From CAYUVH01 sp964448135 (GTDB lineage Bacteria; Verrucomicrobiota; Verrucomicrobiia; Limisphaerales; UBA8199), in assembly GCA_964448135.1 (NCBI GenBank), contig CAYUVH010000049.1, positions 124,001 to 188,000 of the forward strand: a stretch of 64,000 nucleotides of DNA. Reading direction: 5' to 3'. The notes below the pieces were generated by a model, which was not told where the DNA came from, made no database searches, and saw nothing but the letters and a program-made list of their open reading frames with translations. The position numbers and the translations under genes are program-made. Within the stretch, counting starts at the first letter, position 1. Each line of letters begins with the position of its first letter. Shown here piece by piece: positions 1 through 7,448 of the stretch.

Positions 1-95
1 GGAATACCAGCCTCCTACCGCGGGAAAGTTTGCCCAGCGGAAGCCGGGTGTCAAGTGGCGGATGGGCGAAAAGCAGGACAGACGCAGCCAAAATC

Positions 96-139
96 GTAGC
101 GCAGGTTTCTCCGGCCGCGGCGGGAGAAGCCTGCGCTAC
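96..139. repeat. REP-like palindrome
   Basis: Two 17-bp arms, 96-112 and 123-139, are inverted copies of each other with one mismatch around a 10-nt GC-rich loop. The outer arm reads GTAGCGCAGG. It lies downstream of the minus-strand gene ending at 200 and has no T-tract, so it looks more like an interspersed palindromic element than a classical terminator. Confidence 0.6.
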
Positions 140-199
140 CAGCTCCGGCGTCGCTTTCCGGCCCATTTATACTCGTCTGTTCTGAGGCGAAATGGGGTA

Positions 200-532
200 T
201 CAAGACCCATAGTGGTGATTGAGGTTTTGGTTCGGTTCGTCGTGGCCGCCTTTGATGCGGTGAAAGTAGTCGAGTCGCGCGATCATTTGCCTCGCGGCAG
301 CCAGCAAGCCGAGCCGGTAAATGGTATTGCGCGTCCGAGTGCGCGAAACTGTCGGCAGGCTTTCCCTGACAACACGTATGCGCGGGGTGATTTTGGAGAC
401 GTCGAAAGCAGTGCCGTCCATGACGCGATGCGTGTTCCTTGAGTCGGGAGGGATTCGGTTCGAAATGCGGAAGCCTACGTAGCATACCAGCAGCACCCAC
501 ACGCCGAACAAAAATGGCAGCAAATCTTCCAT
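200..532 (-). CDS. hypothetical single-pass membrane protein
   Basis: A 110-residue protein not assigned to any family. Residues about 4-22 (LLPFLFGVWVLLVCYVGF) form one hydrophobic N-terminal segment. The rest is basic and soluble, with many Arg and His, and ends near HDEPNQNLNHH. It starts 3 bp downstream of the stop of the zinc-ribbon gene at 536-814 on the same strand, so the two are probably co-transcribed. An overlapping minus-strand frame of similar length is very rich in Arg, Pro and His and looks like a shadow. Reality as a gene is moderately supported by the membrane segment and the tight spacing. Confidence 0.5.
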   Translation of the reverse strand: MEDLLPFLFGVWVLLVCYVGFRISNRIPPDSRNTHRVMDGTAFDVSKITPRIRVVRESLPTVSRTRTRNTIYRLGLLAAARQMIARLDYFHRIKGGHDEPNQNLNHHYGS

Positions 533-535
533 GCT

Positions 536-814
536 TCAACTGTGCCGGATCCGGCCTTTCGGTTTAATGTGCTTCTCCCAGGCAGCCGGAGTTGGGGGCC
601 ATCGCCACACTTCCACGGAAGAAACGATTCTCAGATTGGTGTCCAGTACCGTGCCGCAACGCTCACAATCGTAAAGCCAATCAATCACGGACTTGGTGCG
701 TTGCAACAGGGGCCGGGCGGCCATGGCTCGCCGGCAGTTTGGGCAATCGACTTGAGGCCGGAGGAAGACCCCCGGATTAAGAACAAGCAAAGCGTTGGCT
801 TCGTGTTCTGTCAT
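536..814 (-). CDS. small zinc-ribbon-like hypothetical protein
   Basis: About 92 residues from ATG at 814; a GTG at 829 would add five residues. Two cysteine pairs, CPNC and CERC, are spaced about 27 residues apart, as in a zinc-ribbon knuckle pair. No membrane segment or enzyme motif is visible and no function can be assigned. It is followed after 3 bp by the small membrane protein at 200-532, suggesting a two-gene unit. Other zinc-ribbon proteins in this window carry membrane helices, and this one does not. Confidence 0.55.
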   Translation of the reverse strand: MTEHEANALLVLNPGVFLRPQVDCPNCRRAMAARPLLQRTKSVIDWLYDCERCGTVLDTNLRIVSSVEVWRWPPTPAAWEKHIKPKGRIRHS

Positions 815-870
815 TACCCAAATATGCACGATAACCCGCTTTCAGGCAATCTGCCGGCAGCAGTCGTGGG

Positions 871-1323
871 TCAGGTGCGTTTGGCGAAGCAACGACTGAT
901 CGGGTTGCCGACGTAACCGAGGAACTGCGGAATGGGGAAGTATCCTTCGGCTTCGTAAAGGCCGATGGCTTCGACGTTGTCGCAGCCGGTTTCCAAGGCG
1001 ATGGACCGGAAGCCGCGGCGGCAGATTTCGGCCTCCAGATGCCGAAGAATCTGGCGCGCGATATCGCGTCGCCTCGCCTTGGGCATCACGTACATGCGCT
1101 TTAATTCGGCGCAGGTCTGATCAATGGGACGGAAGGCCCCGCAGCCCAGCGGTTCATTCGAATCCACGGCCACGACAAAATATCCTCCAGCCCGCTCGAA
1201 CTCCTCGGGCTTGATTCCGAAAATCGGTGAGTCCGGGTAGCGCGCGGTAAGGTCCAGGTCGAGTTCGCGAATCATGGCGCGGGCCTCCGCGGAAGCGGGA
1301 CTGACTTTTGCGATGGTGACCAT
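871..1323 (-). CDS. GNAT-family N-acetyltransferase
   Basis: A 150-residue GNAT acetyltransferase that would transfer an acyl group from acyl-CoA to an amine; the substrate is unknown. The core is recognisable: FVVAVDSNEPLGCGAFRP (beta strands 3-4), ELKRMYVMPKARRRDIARQI (strand 4 and the CoA pyrophosphate-binding loop, a variant of R/Q-x-x-G-x-G/A), then IALETGCDNVEAIGLYEAEG (strand 5 and helix 4). The canonical glycines of the loop are replaced by Arg and Asp, as in many GNATs of the small YjdJ/PhnO-like sort. I took ATG at 1323, which gives a normal family length; the reading frame stays open further upstream into the divergent gene. It is transcribed away from the HEAT-repeat gene, so 1324-1374 probably holds both promoters. 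Confidence 0.85.
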   Translation of the reverse strand: MVTIAKVSPASAEARAMIRELDLDLTARYPDSPIFGIKPEEFERAGGYFVVAVDSNEPLGCGAFRPIDQTCAELKRMYVMPKARRRDIARQILRHLEAEICRRGFRSIALETGCDNVEAIGLYEAEGYFPIPQFLGYVGNPISRCFAKRT

Positions 1324-1374
1324 AGCTCGTGGCGCGAAACTGGCCCAGCGCGGGACGCGCGTCAATGCCAGTAA

Positions 1375-4233
1375 GTGAATGACTTTCAGCCGCTTTTCGT
1401 ATTTGTTTGCGGGGTGGCGGATCTGGATACCCCAAGACCGAATCGCACGCGCTGGCTGGTCCTGCTGGTTCTGGTTGGAGCGGGCATCGGCGCGGCGCTT
1501 TTCTTTGTCTTCGGCCCTTTGCGGCGGGCGGGAACGGTGGAGGGCCGGGTGGATAGACTGCTGGACGAACAACGGCAGGAGGAGCGGATCCGCAATGGGC
1601 CGGCGTCGATTCGGTGGGCCTATTCGCTGTTGCGGCGGTGGCGTGACCGGGACGAGGAACGCAATCCCCAGCTCGATTTGGAGTCGCTCGGGCCGGCTGC
1701 CATCCCACAATTGGCGAAGGCCGGGCTCAACGATCCCAGCGGGGGCATCCGGTCGCAGGCCGCGAATGTCTTGCGCGAACTGGACGATCCGAGGGCAGTT
1801 CCGGCCCTGACGAATGCGCTGGCGCGTGAGGATGACCCGATGGCCTTGCAGAGCATTTGCGAGGCGCTGTTTCAACTCGATGAGCCCAGCCTGCTGCCGC
1901 TCCTGCTGTCAAAGTATCAGCAACAGACGAATGACGACCTGGTTAATCCGTTGCTTGCCCACATCGGCCGATTTTCCGACCTCGCCGCCACGCGATTGCT
2001 GACGAATGCATATCACCAGAGCACGAATTACGAGGTACGCTTCAATGTCCTGCGCGCATTGAACGGGCCGAGTGGAACGAATGCCTTCGACCTGTTGCTC
2101 GACATATTTCGCAACGACACCAATGCCACGATGCGAGCCTCCGCGGCCGCGGCGCTCGGAGAGACAGGCCGGTCCGATGGGTTGCCAATCCTGCTGCGCC
2201 AGATGCAGAGCGATCCGGATCCTGGGGTTCGTGAAGCTGTGATGCAGGCCATACCTGAGGAGCAATGGGAGCACATGGTGCCCCAACTCATCGCCATGCT
2301 TTCCGCAGAGAACAATAGCTCGGTTCGCCAGCAAATCGTCACCACGCTCGCCGCTACAACCAATGCGGATGCATTCAAGGCGATAATTTCTTTGGCCACG
2401 AACGATCCGGTGCGCATGATTCGGGAACGTGCGATGCAGGAGGTTGTTACCTTGCTCCCGAAGCAACCAGTTCCTGGAGTGCTGAAGCTTCTTCGCCAGA
2501 CCGAGAAAGAGGAGCTCAGGGATGCCGCCGCAGTCGCGCTGGCGGAAACGGGTTATCCGGAGGCAGTGCCGGATTTGATTGATTACTTGAAGGCCACGCT
2601 GGCGAGTCGAAAGGGAGGAAGTCTGGGGAATGCGGATTACCAGGCACTTAATCACCTGGAGCGGCTGAGCCAGTATATGACGGCGCATGGCACGCCGGAG
2701 TTTTTGCCCTTTCTCCTCGACCGACTGGCTGAATCGTCCCAAGACCCGGGCTTGCGTCAGCCGGTGCTGCACACACTTGGCGCGCTCGGGCGCCCGGAAG
2801 CGATACCGGCCGTTTTGCATTGCCTCACAAATGACCCGGTTTCGACCATTCGATATGCGGCGGCGGAAAGCCTGGGAGAACTGCGGGCAGTGGCCGCAGT
2901 GCCCGCCTTGATCGAGGTCGCCAATTGCACGACCGATTCCTGGGTGAGGATTGCCTGCATCGAGGCCCTGGGTCAGATCGGTGACCGAAGGGGTTTGCCC
3001 ATCATGCTGCAATACCTTGAGGATCCCAAAAAATTGCCCGGGCAGAACGGCGCTTGCCGGGCTTTGGGATTCCTGGGTGATCCGGCCGCGATCCCGGCGC
3101 TGGCCAAGGTGGCGAAACGGGGCAGGTCTGGCCTCCGCATGGCCGCCGTGAATTCGTTGGGCCAGATTGGCGGCGCGGAGGCCATGACGAATCTGGTCGC
3201 TCTCCTGCGAAGTTATTCGGAGGACGATGTGCAGCGCCTGACCTGGACAATCAACGCGCTTAACAACGCAGGCGACGCTTCGTGCGCTCCGGTGCTGATC
3301 GAATTGCTCAACCATTATGATCAGCGTGTGGTGCTTGCGGCGGCGGAGGCGCTGGGCGATCTGGGCGCCACGAATGCGCTTTCCCGGCTCATGGAACTGG
3401 CTGCCAGTGGCTCGCGACACGTGCGCGAGTCGGCCGCCAAAGCGCTCGGGCAGATTGGCGACGCAAGCGCGCTGCCGGTGCTGTCCAACATGCTCGAACA
3501 GGATCGCAATCCCGAGGCGCGCAAGAAGGCGGCCGAGGCACTGGGAATCATCAGCGACGTGGCAGCGGTGCCGGCCTTGCGAAAGGCTCTGGCGGACAGG
3601 CAGCCGGAGCCGCGGGCCGAAGCGGCGGCTTCGCTGGGGCATTTGGGCGACACCAACAGCCTGACGGCGGTGCTGGGCCTGCTGGACGAAGGGATCACCG
3701 AATACCACATGGCGGTTTGCTATTCGGCCATGGAGATAGGCAGGACGGCGGCAATTGAGCCCTTGACCAGGAACCTGGAAGGCGTGGACGAGCAGTCGAA
3801 AATCATCGCGGCGTTCGCGCTCACCATGCTGGGGCAGACGAACGGACTGGATGCGATTCGAGTTTCGCTTAACGACCAGGTGGTGTGGGCGAGGGTTTCC
3901 TGCATCATCGCCTTGTCGCGCCTTTCGAGCGAGGAAGCGCAAGCGTTGTTGCGCCGGAAAACCCGGGACCATGCCCCGGCCATCGCGCACCTGGCCGAGG
4001 CCGCTCTGGCGGGCCGATTGACCGAGGGCTTGCTTGCCGCCATGGAGGACAAGGATTCCGCGGTGCGTTGCTCGGCAGTGTTTGCCTTCCTCTTCACGCC
4101 GGATCCTGCCGCGATTCCGGCTTTGCGCAAAGCCTGTCACGACCGCGACAAAGAGGTGCGCACCGCAGCCAGATGGACCGTGCGGAGATTGGAGAGAATG
4201 GAAAAGAACCGACTCACGAAACCGAGTTTATGA
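1375..4233 (+). CDS. membrane-anchored HEAT-repeat protein
   Basis: A protein of up to 952 residues made almost wholly of HEAT/PBS-lyase-type repeats of about 30-35 residues, for example AAAALGETGRSDGLPILLRQ and AAKALGQIGDASALPVLSNM, from about residue 95 to 940. One N-terminal transmembrane helix (WLVLLVLVGAGIGAALFFVF) precedes a charged stretch, so the solenoid probably projects from the membrane as a protein-protein scaffold. No catalytic motif is visible. The start is uncertain: GTG at 1375 is the first in frame, but GTG at 1414 gives a tidier N-terminus (ADLDTPRPNRTR before the helix). Its stop overlaps the stop of the convergent ABC permease gene by 6 bp. Confidence 0.88.
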   Translation: MNDFQPLFVFVCGVADLDTPRPNRTRWLVLLVLVGAGIGAALFFVFGPLRRAGTVEGRVDRLLDEQRQEERIRNGPASIRWAYSLLRRWRDRDEERNPQLDLESLGPAAIPQLAKAGLNDPSGGIRSQAANVLRELDDPRAVPALTNALAREDDPMALQSICEALFQLDEPSLLPLLLSKYQQQTNDDLVNPLLAHIGRFSDLAATRLLTNAYHQSTNYEVRFNVLRALNGPSGTNAFDLLLDIFRNDTNATMRASAAAALGETGRSDGLPILLRQMQSDPDPGVREAVMQAIPEEQWEHMVPQLIAMLSAENNSSVRQQIVTTLAATTNADAFKAIISLATNDPVRMIRERAMQEVVTLLPKQPVPGVLKLLRQTEKEELRDAAAVALAETGYPEAVPDLIDYLKATLASRKGGSLGNADYQALNHLERLSQYMTAHGTPEFLPFLLDRLAESSQDPGLRQPVLHTLGALGRPEAIPAVLHCLTNDPVSTIRYAAAESLGELRAVAAVPALIEVANCTTDSWVRIACIEALGQIGDRRGLPIMLQYLEDPKKLPGQNGACRALGFLGDPAAIPALAKVAKRGRSGLRMAAVNSLGQIGGAEAMTNLVALLRSYSEDDVQRLTWTINALNNAGDASCAPVLIELLNHYDQRVVLAAAEALGDLGATNALSRLMELAASGSRHVRESAAKALGQIGDASALPVLSNMLEQDRNPEARKKAAEALGIISDVAAVPALRKALADRQPEPRAEAAASLGHLGDTNSLTAVLGLLDEGITEYHMAVCYSAMEIGRTAAIEPLTRNLEGVDEQSKIIAAFALTMLGQTNGLDAIRVSLNDQVVWARVSCIIALSRLSSEEAQALLRRKTRDHAPAIAHLAEAALAGRLTEGLLAAMEDKDSAVRCSAVFAFLFTPDPAAIPALRKACHDRDKEVRTAARWTVRRLERMEKNRLTKPSL

Positions 4234-5073
4234 ACTCGCGCTGGTGTAGCGTCGGAGCGAGGAGCGCCAGCCCCATTCGGAAACGATAAAGCAAACGACG
4301 CTCATGGCCAGCAGCAGAAAGAGCCAACGCACGTCTTGGAGCGTTCCGAGCAGGACACGGACGGGGACGTTGCTGACTAGGAGCATGGGGATGGCGAAGG
4401 TGAAGACCGCGCGAAAGAGGCCACGAAAGGCTTCGTCGGGCATGCGGGCGATTTGGAAGAAGTTGTAGTAGCCCCAGACCATGCCCTGGGCCCGCACGGT
4501 CCAGAAGCTGACGCAGGAGAGCAGGAGCATGAGCGAGTAGTGGATCAGCGAGCCGGCGACGCAGAGGACGATGAAGCCCAGGATTTGCAAGGGGCCGACG
4601 GTCGTGGTGAGATGATGGCCGGCGTAGATCATGATGCCGACGGCGGAGGCGGCGTTGACGAAGGCGCCGAGGTCCACCTGGCGCAAGGAGACGACGAAGC
4701 GCGTGTTCACGGGGAGCAGCAACAGGAAATCGAATTTGCCCGTGCGGACGAGTTCCGAGAGGTTGACGCAATTGATCAGGAAAAAGGCCTGGAAGGTTTG
4801 CTGGATGAAGTGGCTCGCGCCGACGAGCATGATGACCTGCCATTTCGTCCAGGTACCGATTTCGTCGGTGTGCAGATAGATGACGCCGATGAAACTGAGT
4901 TGCAGGCCGAACCACAGAAACTCGACGAAAATCCAGAGCAGAAAGTTGCCCTTGAACATCAGTTCCCGGGTGACGGAGTTTTTCCACAGGGCGACATAGA
5001 TGCGCCAGTAGCGCCGGAGGATGCCGAGTCCGCGAACGGGCGGGGGCAGAATGGGATCGGTGGAGATGTCCAT
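4228..5073 (-). CDS. ABC-2 family transporter permease
   Basis: A 281-residue integral membrane protein with about six hydrophobic segments, such as FLLWIFVEFLWFGLQLSF, FLLLLPVNTRFVV and ILGFIVLCVAGSLIHY. It resembles the ABC2_membrane_6 (DUF990) permease family, whose members pair as heterodimers with a DrrA-like ATPase to export hydrophobic substrates. It starts 3 bp after the stop of the related permease at 5077-5883, and the N-terminus (MDISTDPILPPPVRG) is cytoplasmic-like. No ATPase gene is adjacent: upstream is an intergenic region and then the Lgt-like gene. The substrate cannot be inferred. Confidence 0.85.
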   Translation of the reverse strand: MDISTDPILPPPVRGLGILRRYWRIYVALWKNSVTRELMFKGNFLLWIFVEFLWFGLQLSFIGVIYLHTDEIGTWTKWQVIMLVGASHFIQQTFQAFFLINCVNLSELVRTGKFDFLLLLPVNTRFVVSLRQVDLGAFVNAASAVGIMIYAGHHLTTTVGPLQILGFIVLCVAGSLIHYSLMLLLSCVSFWTVRAQGMVWGYYNFFQIARMPDEAFRGLFRAVFTFAIPMLLVSNVPVRVLLGTLQDVRWLFLLLAMSVVCFIVSEWGWRSSLRRYTSASS

Positions 5074-5076
5074 GGC

Positions 5077-5883
5077 TCAGCCGCCCACGGCGGAATAGTG
5101 TTTGATGCCCCGCTTCCAGGCAAAGCGCGCGGCGACATAGCCGAAGATCACCCAACCGGCCTGGATGGCGAGCCCGTGGACCAAATCCGTGCCGGTGGTC
5201 TTGCCGACGTAGATGCTCACGGGGAAATAGAGCTGATACGGGAAGGGCGTGAGAAAAAGGATTTTGGAAGCCCAGGCGGGCAGGATATCGAGCGGAAAGA
5301 GATGGCCGCTCGCGATGTATTCGAAGGCAAAGAGGATGAAAATGAAGGTGGATACCTCCAGCACCCAGAAGGCGAGCATCGCCATGGCGTACGAGGTAAA
5401 AAACTGGAGCAGCGCGGTCAGGACCACGGAGAGTAGGAAGGCGGCGAAGGTGGTCCAATCGGCAGGGAGGACGAAAAACTGGTGATAACAGAGAACGAAC
5501 AGGGTCACGGGTATGGCGGCGACGGCCATGTAGGTCAGGCGGCCGGCAAAAAAGATGCAAAGCCGGTAGTAGAGGTAATCAATCGGTTTGAGGAGGAACT
5601 GGCTGATGTTGCCGTCCTTGATGTCGGCGGCGATCTGCCAATCGTCGTCGTTTACAGCGGTCAAGGCGTCAACGATGGTGATCAGCAGGTAATAGGAGAT
5701 CATCTCCGGCAGCGTGTAGGAGCCGATGACGGAGCCGGCGCCTTTGCTTTCGTAGATTTTCTTCCAGAGGGAAAGCACGGCGATGAGCGGGATGAACCCG
5801 AAAAGCGAGCGCGCCAGCAAGTTGAACCGGTACGTCAAATGGTTCTGCATCCCGACGGTCATTACATGCCAGTACTTTTTCAT
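5077..5883 (-). CDS. ABC-2 family transporter permease
   Basis: A 268-residue membrane protein, first gene of the permease pair. Hydrophobic segments include SLFGFIPLIAVLSLW, MISYYLLITIVDALTAV, YMAVAAIPVTLFVLCY and FLLSVVLTALLQFF. The stretch DDWQIAADIKDGNISQFLLKP is typical of the ABC2_membrane_6 family: an amphipathic loop followed by FLLKP. I chose ATG at 5883 because the triplet before it is TTG and AGGT lies a few bases upstream. Its product probably dimerises with that of 4228-5073. A partner ATPase would have to be encoded elsewhere. Confidence 0.85.
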   Translation of the reverse strand: MKKYWHVMTVGMQNHLTYRFNLLARSLFGFIPLIAVLSLWKKIYESKGAGSVIGSYTLPEMISYYLLITIVDALTAVNDDDWQIAADIKDGNISQFLLKPIDYLYYRLCIFFAGRLTYMAVAAIPVTLFVLCYHQFFVLPADWTTFAAFLLSVVLTALLQFFTSYAMAMLAFWVLEVSTFIFILFAFEYIASGHLFPLDILPAWASKILFLTPFPYQLYFPVSIYVGKTTGTDLVHGLAIQAGWVIFGYVAARFAWKRGIKHYSAVGG

Positions 5884-6090
5884 CAATCAGACCTAAACGT
5901 GGCGGAAGTTAGTCCGGGGGCGGGGAGGGGGCAAGGGAAGGTTGAGGGGGAGGGGACGAGTGACAGGAATGAGCATGAATGACATGAGTGGAGGATGTGG
6001 GGGTGCCTGGTCGCGGGTTGAGGCAGTTGGGAGTTGTGTGTGTGGGGGGGGCGCCGGGGCGTGAGAATTGGGGCTCGCTGTTTTTTTTCG

Positions 6091-6120
6091 GTTTGACTGG
6101 GTTTGACTGGGTTTGACTGG
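6091..6120. repeat. 3x tandem repeat of GTTTGACTGG
   Basis: Three exact consecutive copies of the decamer GTTTGACTGG directly follow a T8 run. The 10-bp period matches one DNA helical turn. Function unknown; it could be slippage-prone sequence or a set of phased binding sites. Confidence 0.8.
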
Positions 6121-6327
6121 TGACGGGCTTAATGGGGGGTCTGAGGGCGAACGCGGGGAAATAAAGAGGTGCGATAAAATGTGTTATGGCGGGAAATCCC
6201 CGTCGAAGAGTGCTGGAAAGGAGTTCCGGGGACGCAAGGAGGTCCAAGTTGCGAACGGTGAATCGCAAATCTGAAATTTGAGATTTAAAATTAGTACAAT
6301 CCATTCTTCTCCAAAAGCATAGCAGGG

Positions 6328-6354
6328 TCACTTGGACAACGGCTGTCCAAGTGA
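6328..6354. repeat. perfect 11-bp-arm hairpin
   Basis: Arms TCACTTGGACA (6328-6338) and TGTCCAAGTGA (6344-6354) flank a 5-nt loop. It begins 4 bp past the stop of the minus-strand gene ending at 6358, so the hairpin would form at the very 3' end of that transcript. No U-tract follows on the minus strand, so it is either an RNA-stabilising or attenuating hairpin or a repetitive palindrome. Confidence 0.7.
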
Positions 6355-6357
6355 GAA

Positions 6358-7113
6358 TCATGTGACGGAGGGGGGCGAGGTGGCGCGTTGGCGGGCGCGG
6401 AAGCCAAGGGCGCCGAGCAGGACGAGGCCCAAGGAGGCGATTTGGTAGCCGGAAAAGGGGCCAAGGATTTGGGGCGTTTCGCGCCAGTGTTCGTGGAAGA
6501 AGCGGAAGAGGCCGTAGGCGATGAGGTAAAGATGGAAGTGTTGGCCGGCGAAGAGGTAACCGGGCGCGGCTTTTGGATTCGATGCAGTGGATTGTGCGGA
6601 ACTTGGGTGGATTGAGCGCAGCAGCAGCATGGCGACCAATGCTAGGGCGTTGAACGCCAATTCGGCCTGGGCGGCGGGCCAGCGGGGGATGCCGTTTGCG
6701 TCGGTTACGGTGAACCAACTGGCAACGCAGGGGCGGCCGAGGCAGCAGCCGTGGAGCACGCAGCCGATTCGTCCCAGGATGATGCCGATCGGTGCGATGA
6801 TGGCGAACCAATCGCCGGTGGGTTGGGTGTAGCCGACAAAGCGCTTGGCGATTTCCACCGCGGCGTAACCGCCGAGCAATGCCCCAGTGATGGATTTGCC
6901 GGTGGCTAGGATGAGCCAGCGGTTGGGGTCGTTCCAGTGCAACCAGCCTTCCGAGGCGAGGTATACGATCTTCGCGCCGACGAATGCGCCGGCCAGGGCG
7001 GCGACGTAGATGATGATCAGTCGTGAATCGCGCCGGGCGATCCGGGACCATAAGCCGATGCTCACCAGGATGCCGGCGAGCATCAACCAACCGTAGGGGG
7101 AGGTGCGCGTCAT
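6358..7113 (-). CDS. divergent Lgt-like (prolipoprotein diacylglyceryl transferase family) membrane protein
   Basis: A 251-residue polytopic protein of the Lgt fold family. Lgt moves a diacylglyceryl group from phosphatidylglycerol to lipoprotein cysteines. Family landmarks are present but altered: GKSITGALLGGYAAVE (residues 72-87) replaces the canonical H-G-G segment; GRIGCVLHGCCLGRP (114-128) stands where Lgt has GRIGNFxNxExxGR; WPAAQAELAFNAL matches P-x-Q-x-Y-E; and YGLFRFFHEHWRE (200-212) matches the C-terminal R-x-x-x-E motif. The essential His of the H-G-G motif and the Asn of GRIGN are missing, so it may act on another substrate. It lies downstream of a Tes-like radical SAM gene, on the same strand. 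Confidence 0.78.
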   Translation of the reverse strand: MTRTSPYGWLMLAGILVSIGLWSRIARRDSRLIIIYVAALAGAFVGAKIVYLASEGWLHWNDPNRWLILATGKSITGALLGGYAAVEIAKRFVGYTQPTGDWFAIIAPIGIILGRIGCVLHGCCLGRPCVASWFTVTDANGIPRWPAAQAELAFNALALVAMLLLRSIHPSSAQSTASNPKAAPGYLFAGQHFHLYLIAYGLFRFFHEHWRETPQILGPFSGYQIASLGLVLLGALGFRARQRATSPPSVT

Positions 7114-7448
7114 GGGCGATTGCGCGGGGTTGACTCACCAATAGGTGAGGTTGGTTGCGGGCGGTAGTTGGAAAAAAAGAACCTCGTTACCTTCCGAGAT
7201 AGAGAGGATCGGCGCCGAGCGTACCTCGATGCGAGTGTTGAATTTGAACGAAAAGCGGCAGAGGGCTGCCGCAGTCCAAAACCTGACGGACGTCGCGTGG
7301 GCTTCGTGCTTTCGGGGCTGTATCTCTGATTCTTCAAGCGCACGCGATTGAAAAGCCCCGCTGCTACGGAGAGGTTTGAGGCACGTATCGGTTCGGCAAG
7401 AGAAGCGTTCCGGCAAATTGAGCAGGAGAGCATTTGGATGCGTTTGCT
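7114..7448. other. intergenic region, no convincing gene
   Basis: 335 bp between the Lgt-like gene and the radical SAM gene on the same strand. Short frames on both strands cross it but carry no recognisable motif, and the longest overlaps the radical SAM coding end. It may be a decayed gene or an interspersed sequence. A promoter for the Lgt-like gene could lie in its lower half. Confidence 0.5.

Larger units (their letters stand above)
5884..6357. other. intergenic region with tandem and inverted repeats
   Basis: 474 bp without a convincing gene. It holds a G-rich stretch near 5905-5960, a T8 run at 6081-6088, three tandem GTTTGACTGG units at 6091-6120, an AT-rich direct-repeat patch near 6268-6296 (repeats of the type AATCTGAAATTTGAGATTT) and a perfect hairpin at 6328-6354. 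Reading frames across it are low-complexity and rich in Pro, Arg and His. It must contain the promoter of the permease pair. Confidence 0.6.

Noticed and set aside
1909..4140. Long minus-strand open frame (about 740 codons) opposite the HEAT gene
   Set aside because: High-GC codon bias in the HEAT gene keeps the opposite frame open. The translation is rich in Arg, His and Gln, has no motif and crosses the whole gene.
4214..5560. Minus-strand frame of about 448 codons overlapping both ABC permeases
   Set aside because: Arg/His/Pro/Leu-rich translation in another frame; the two permease frames have proper membrane segments.
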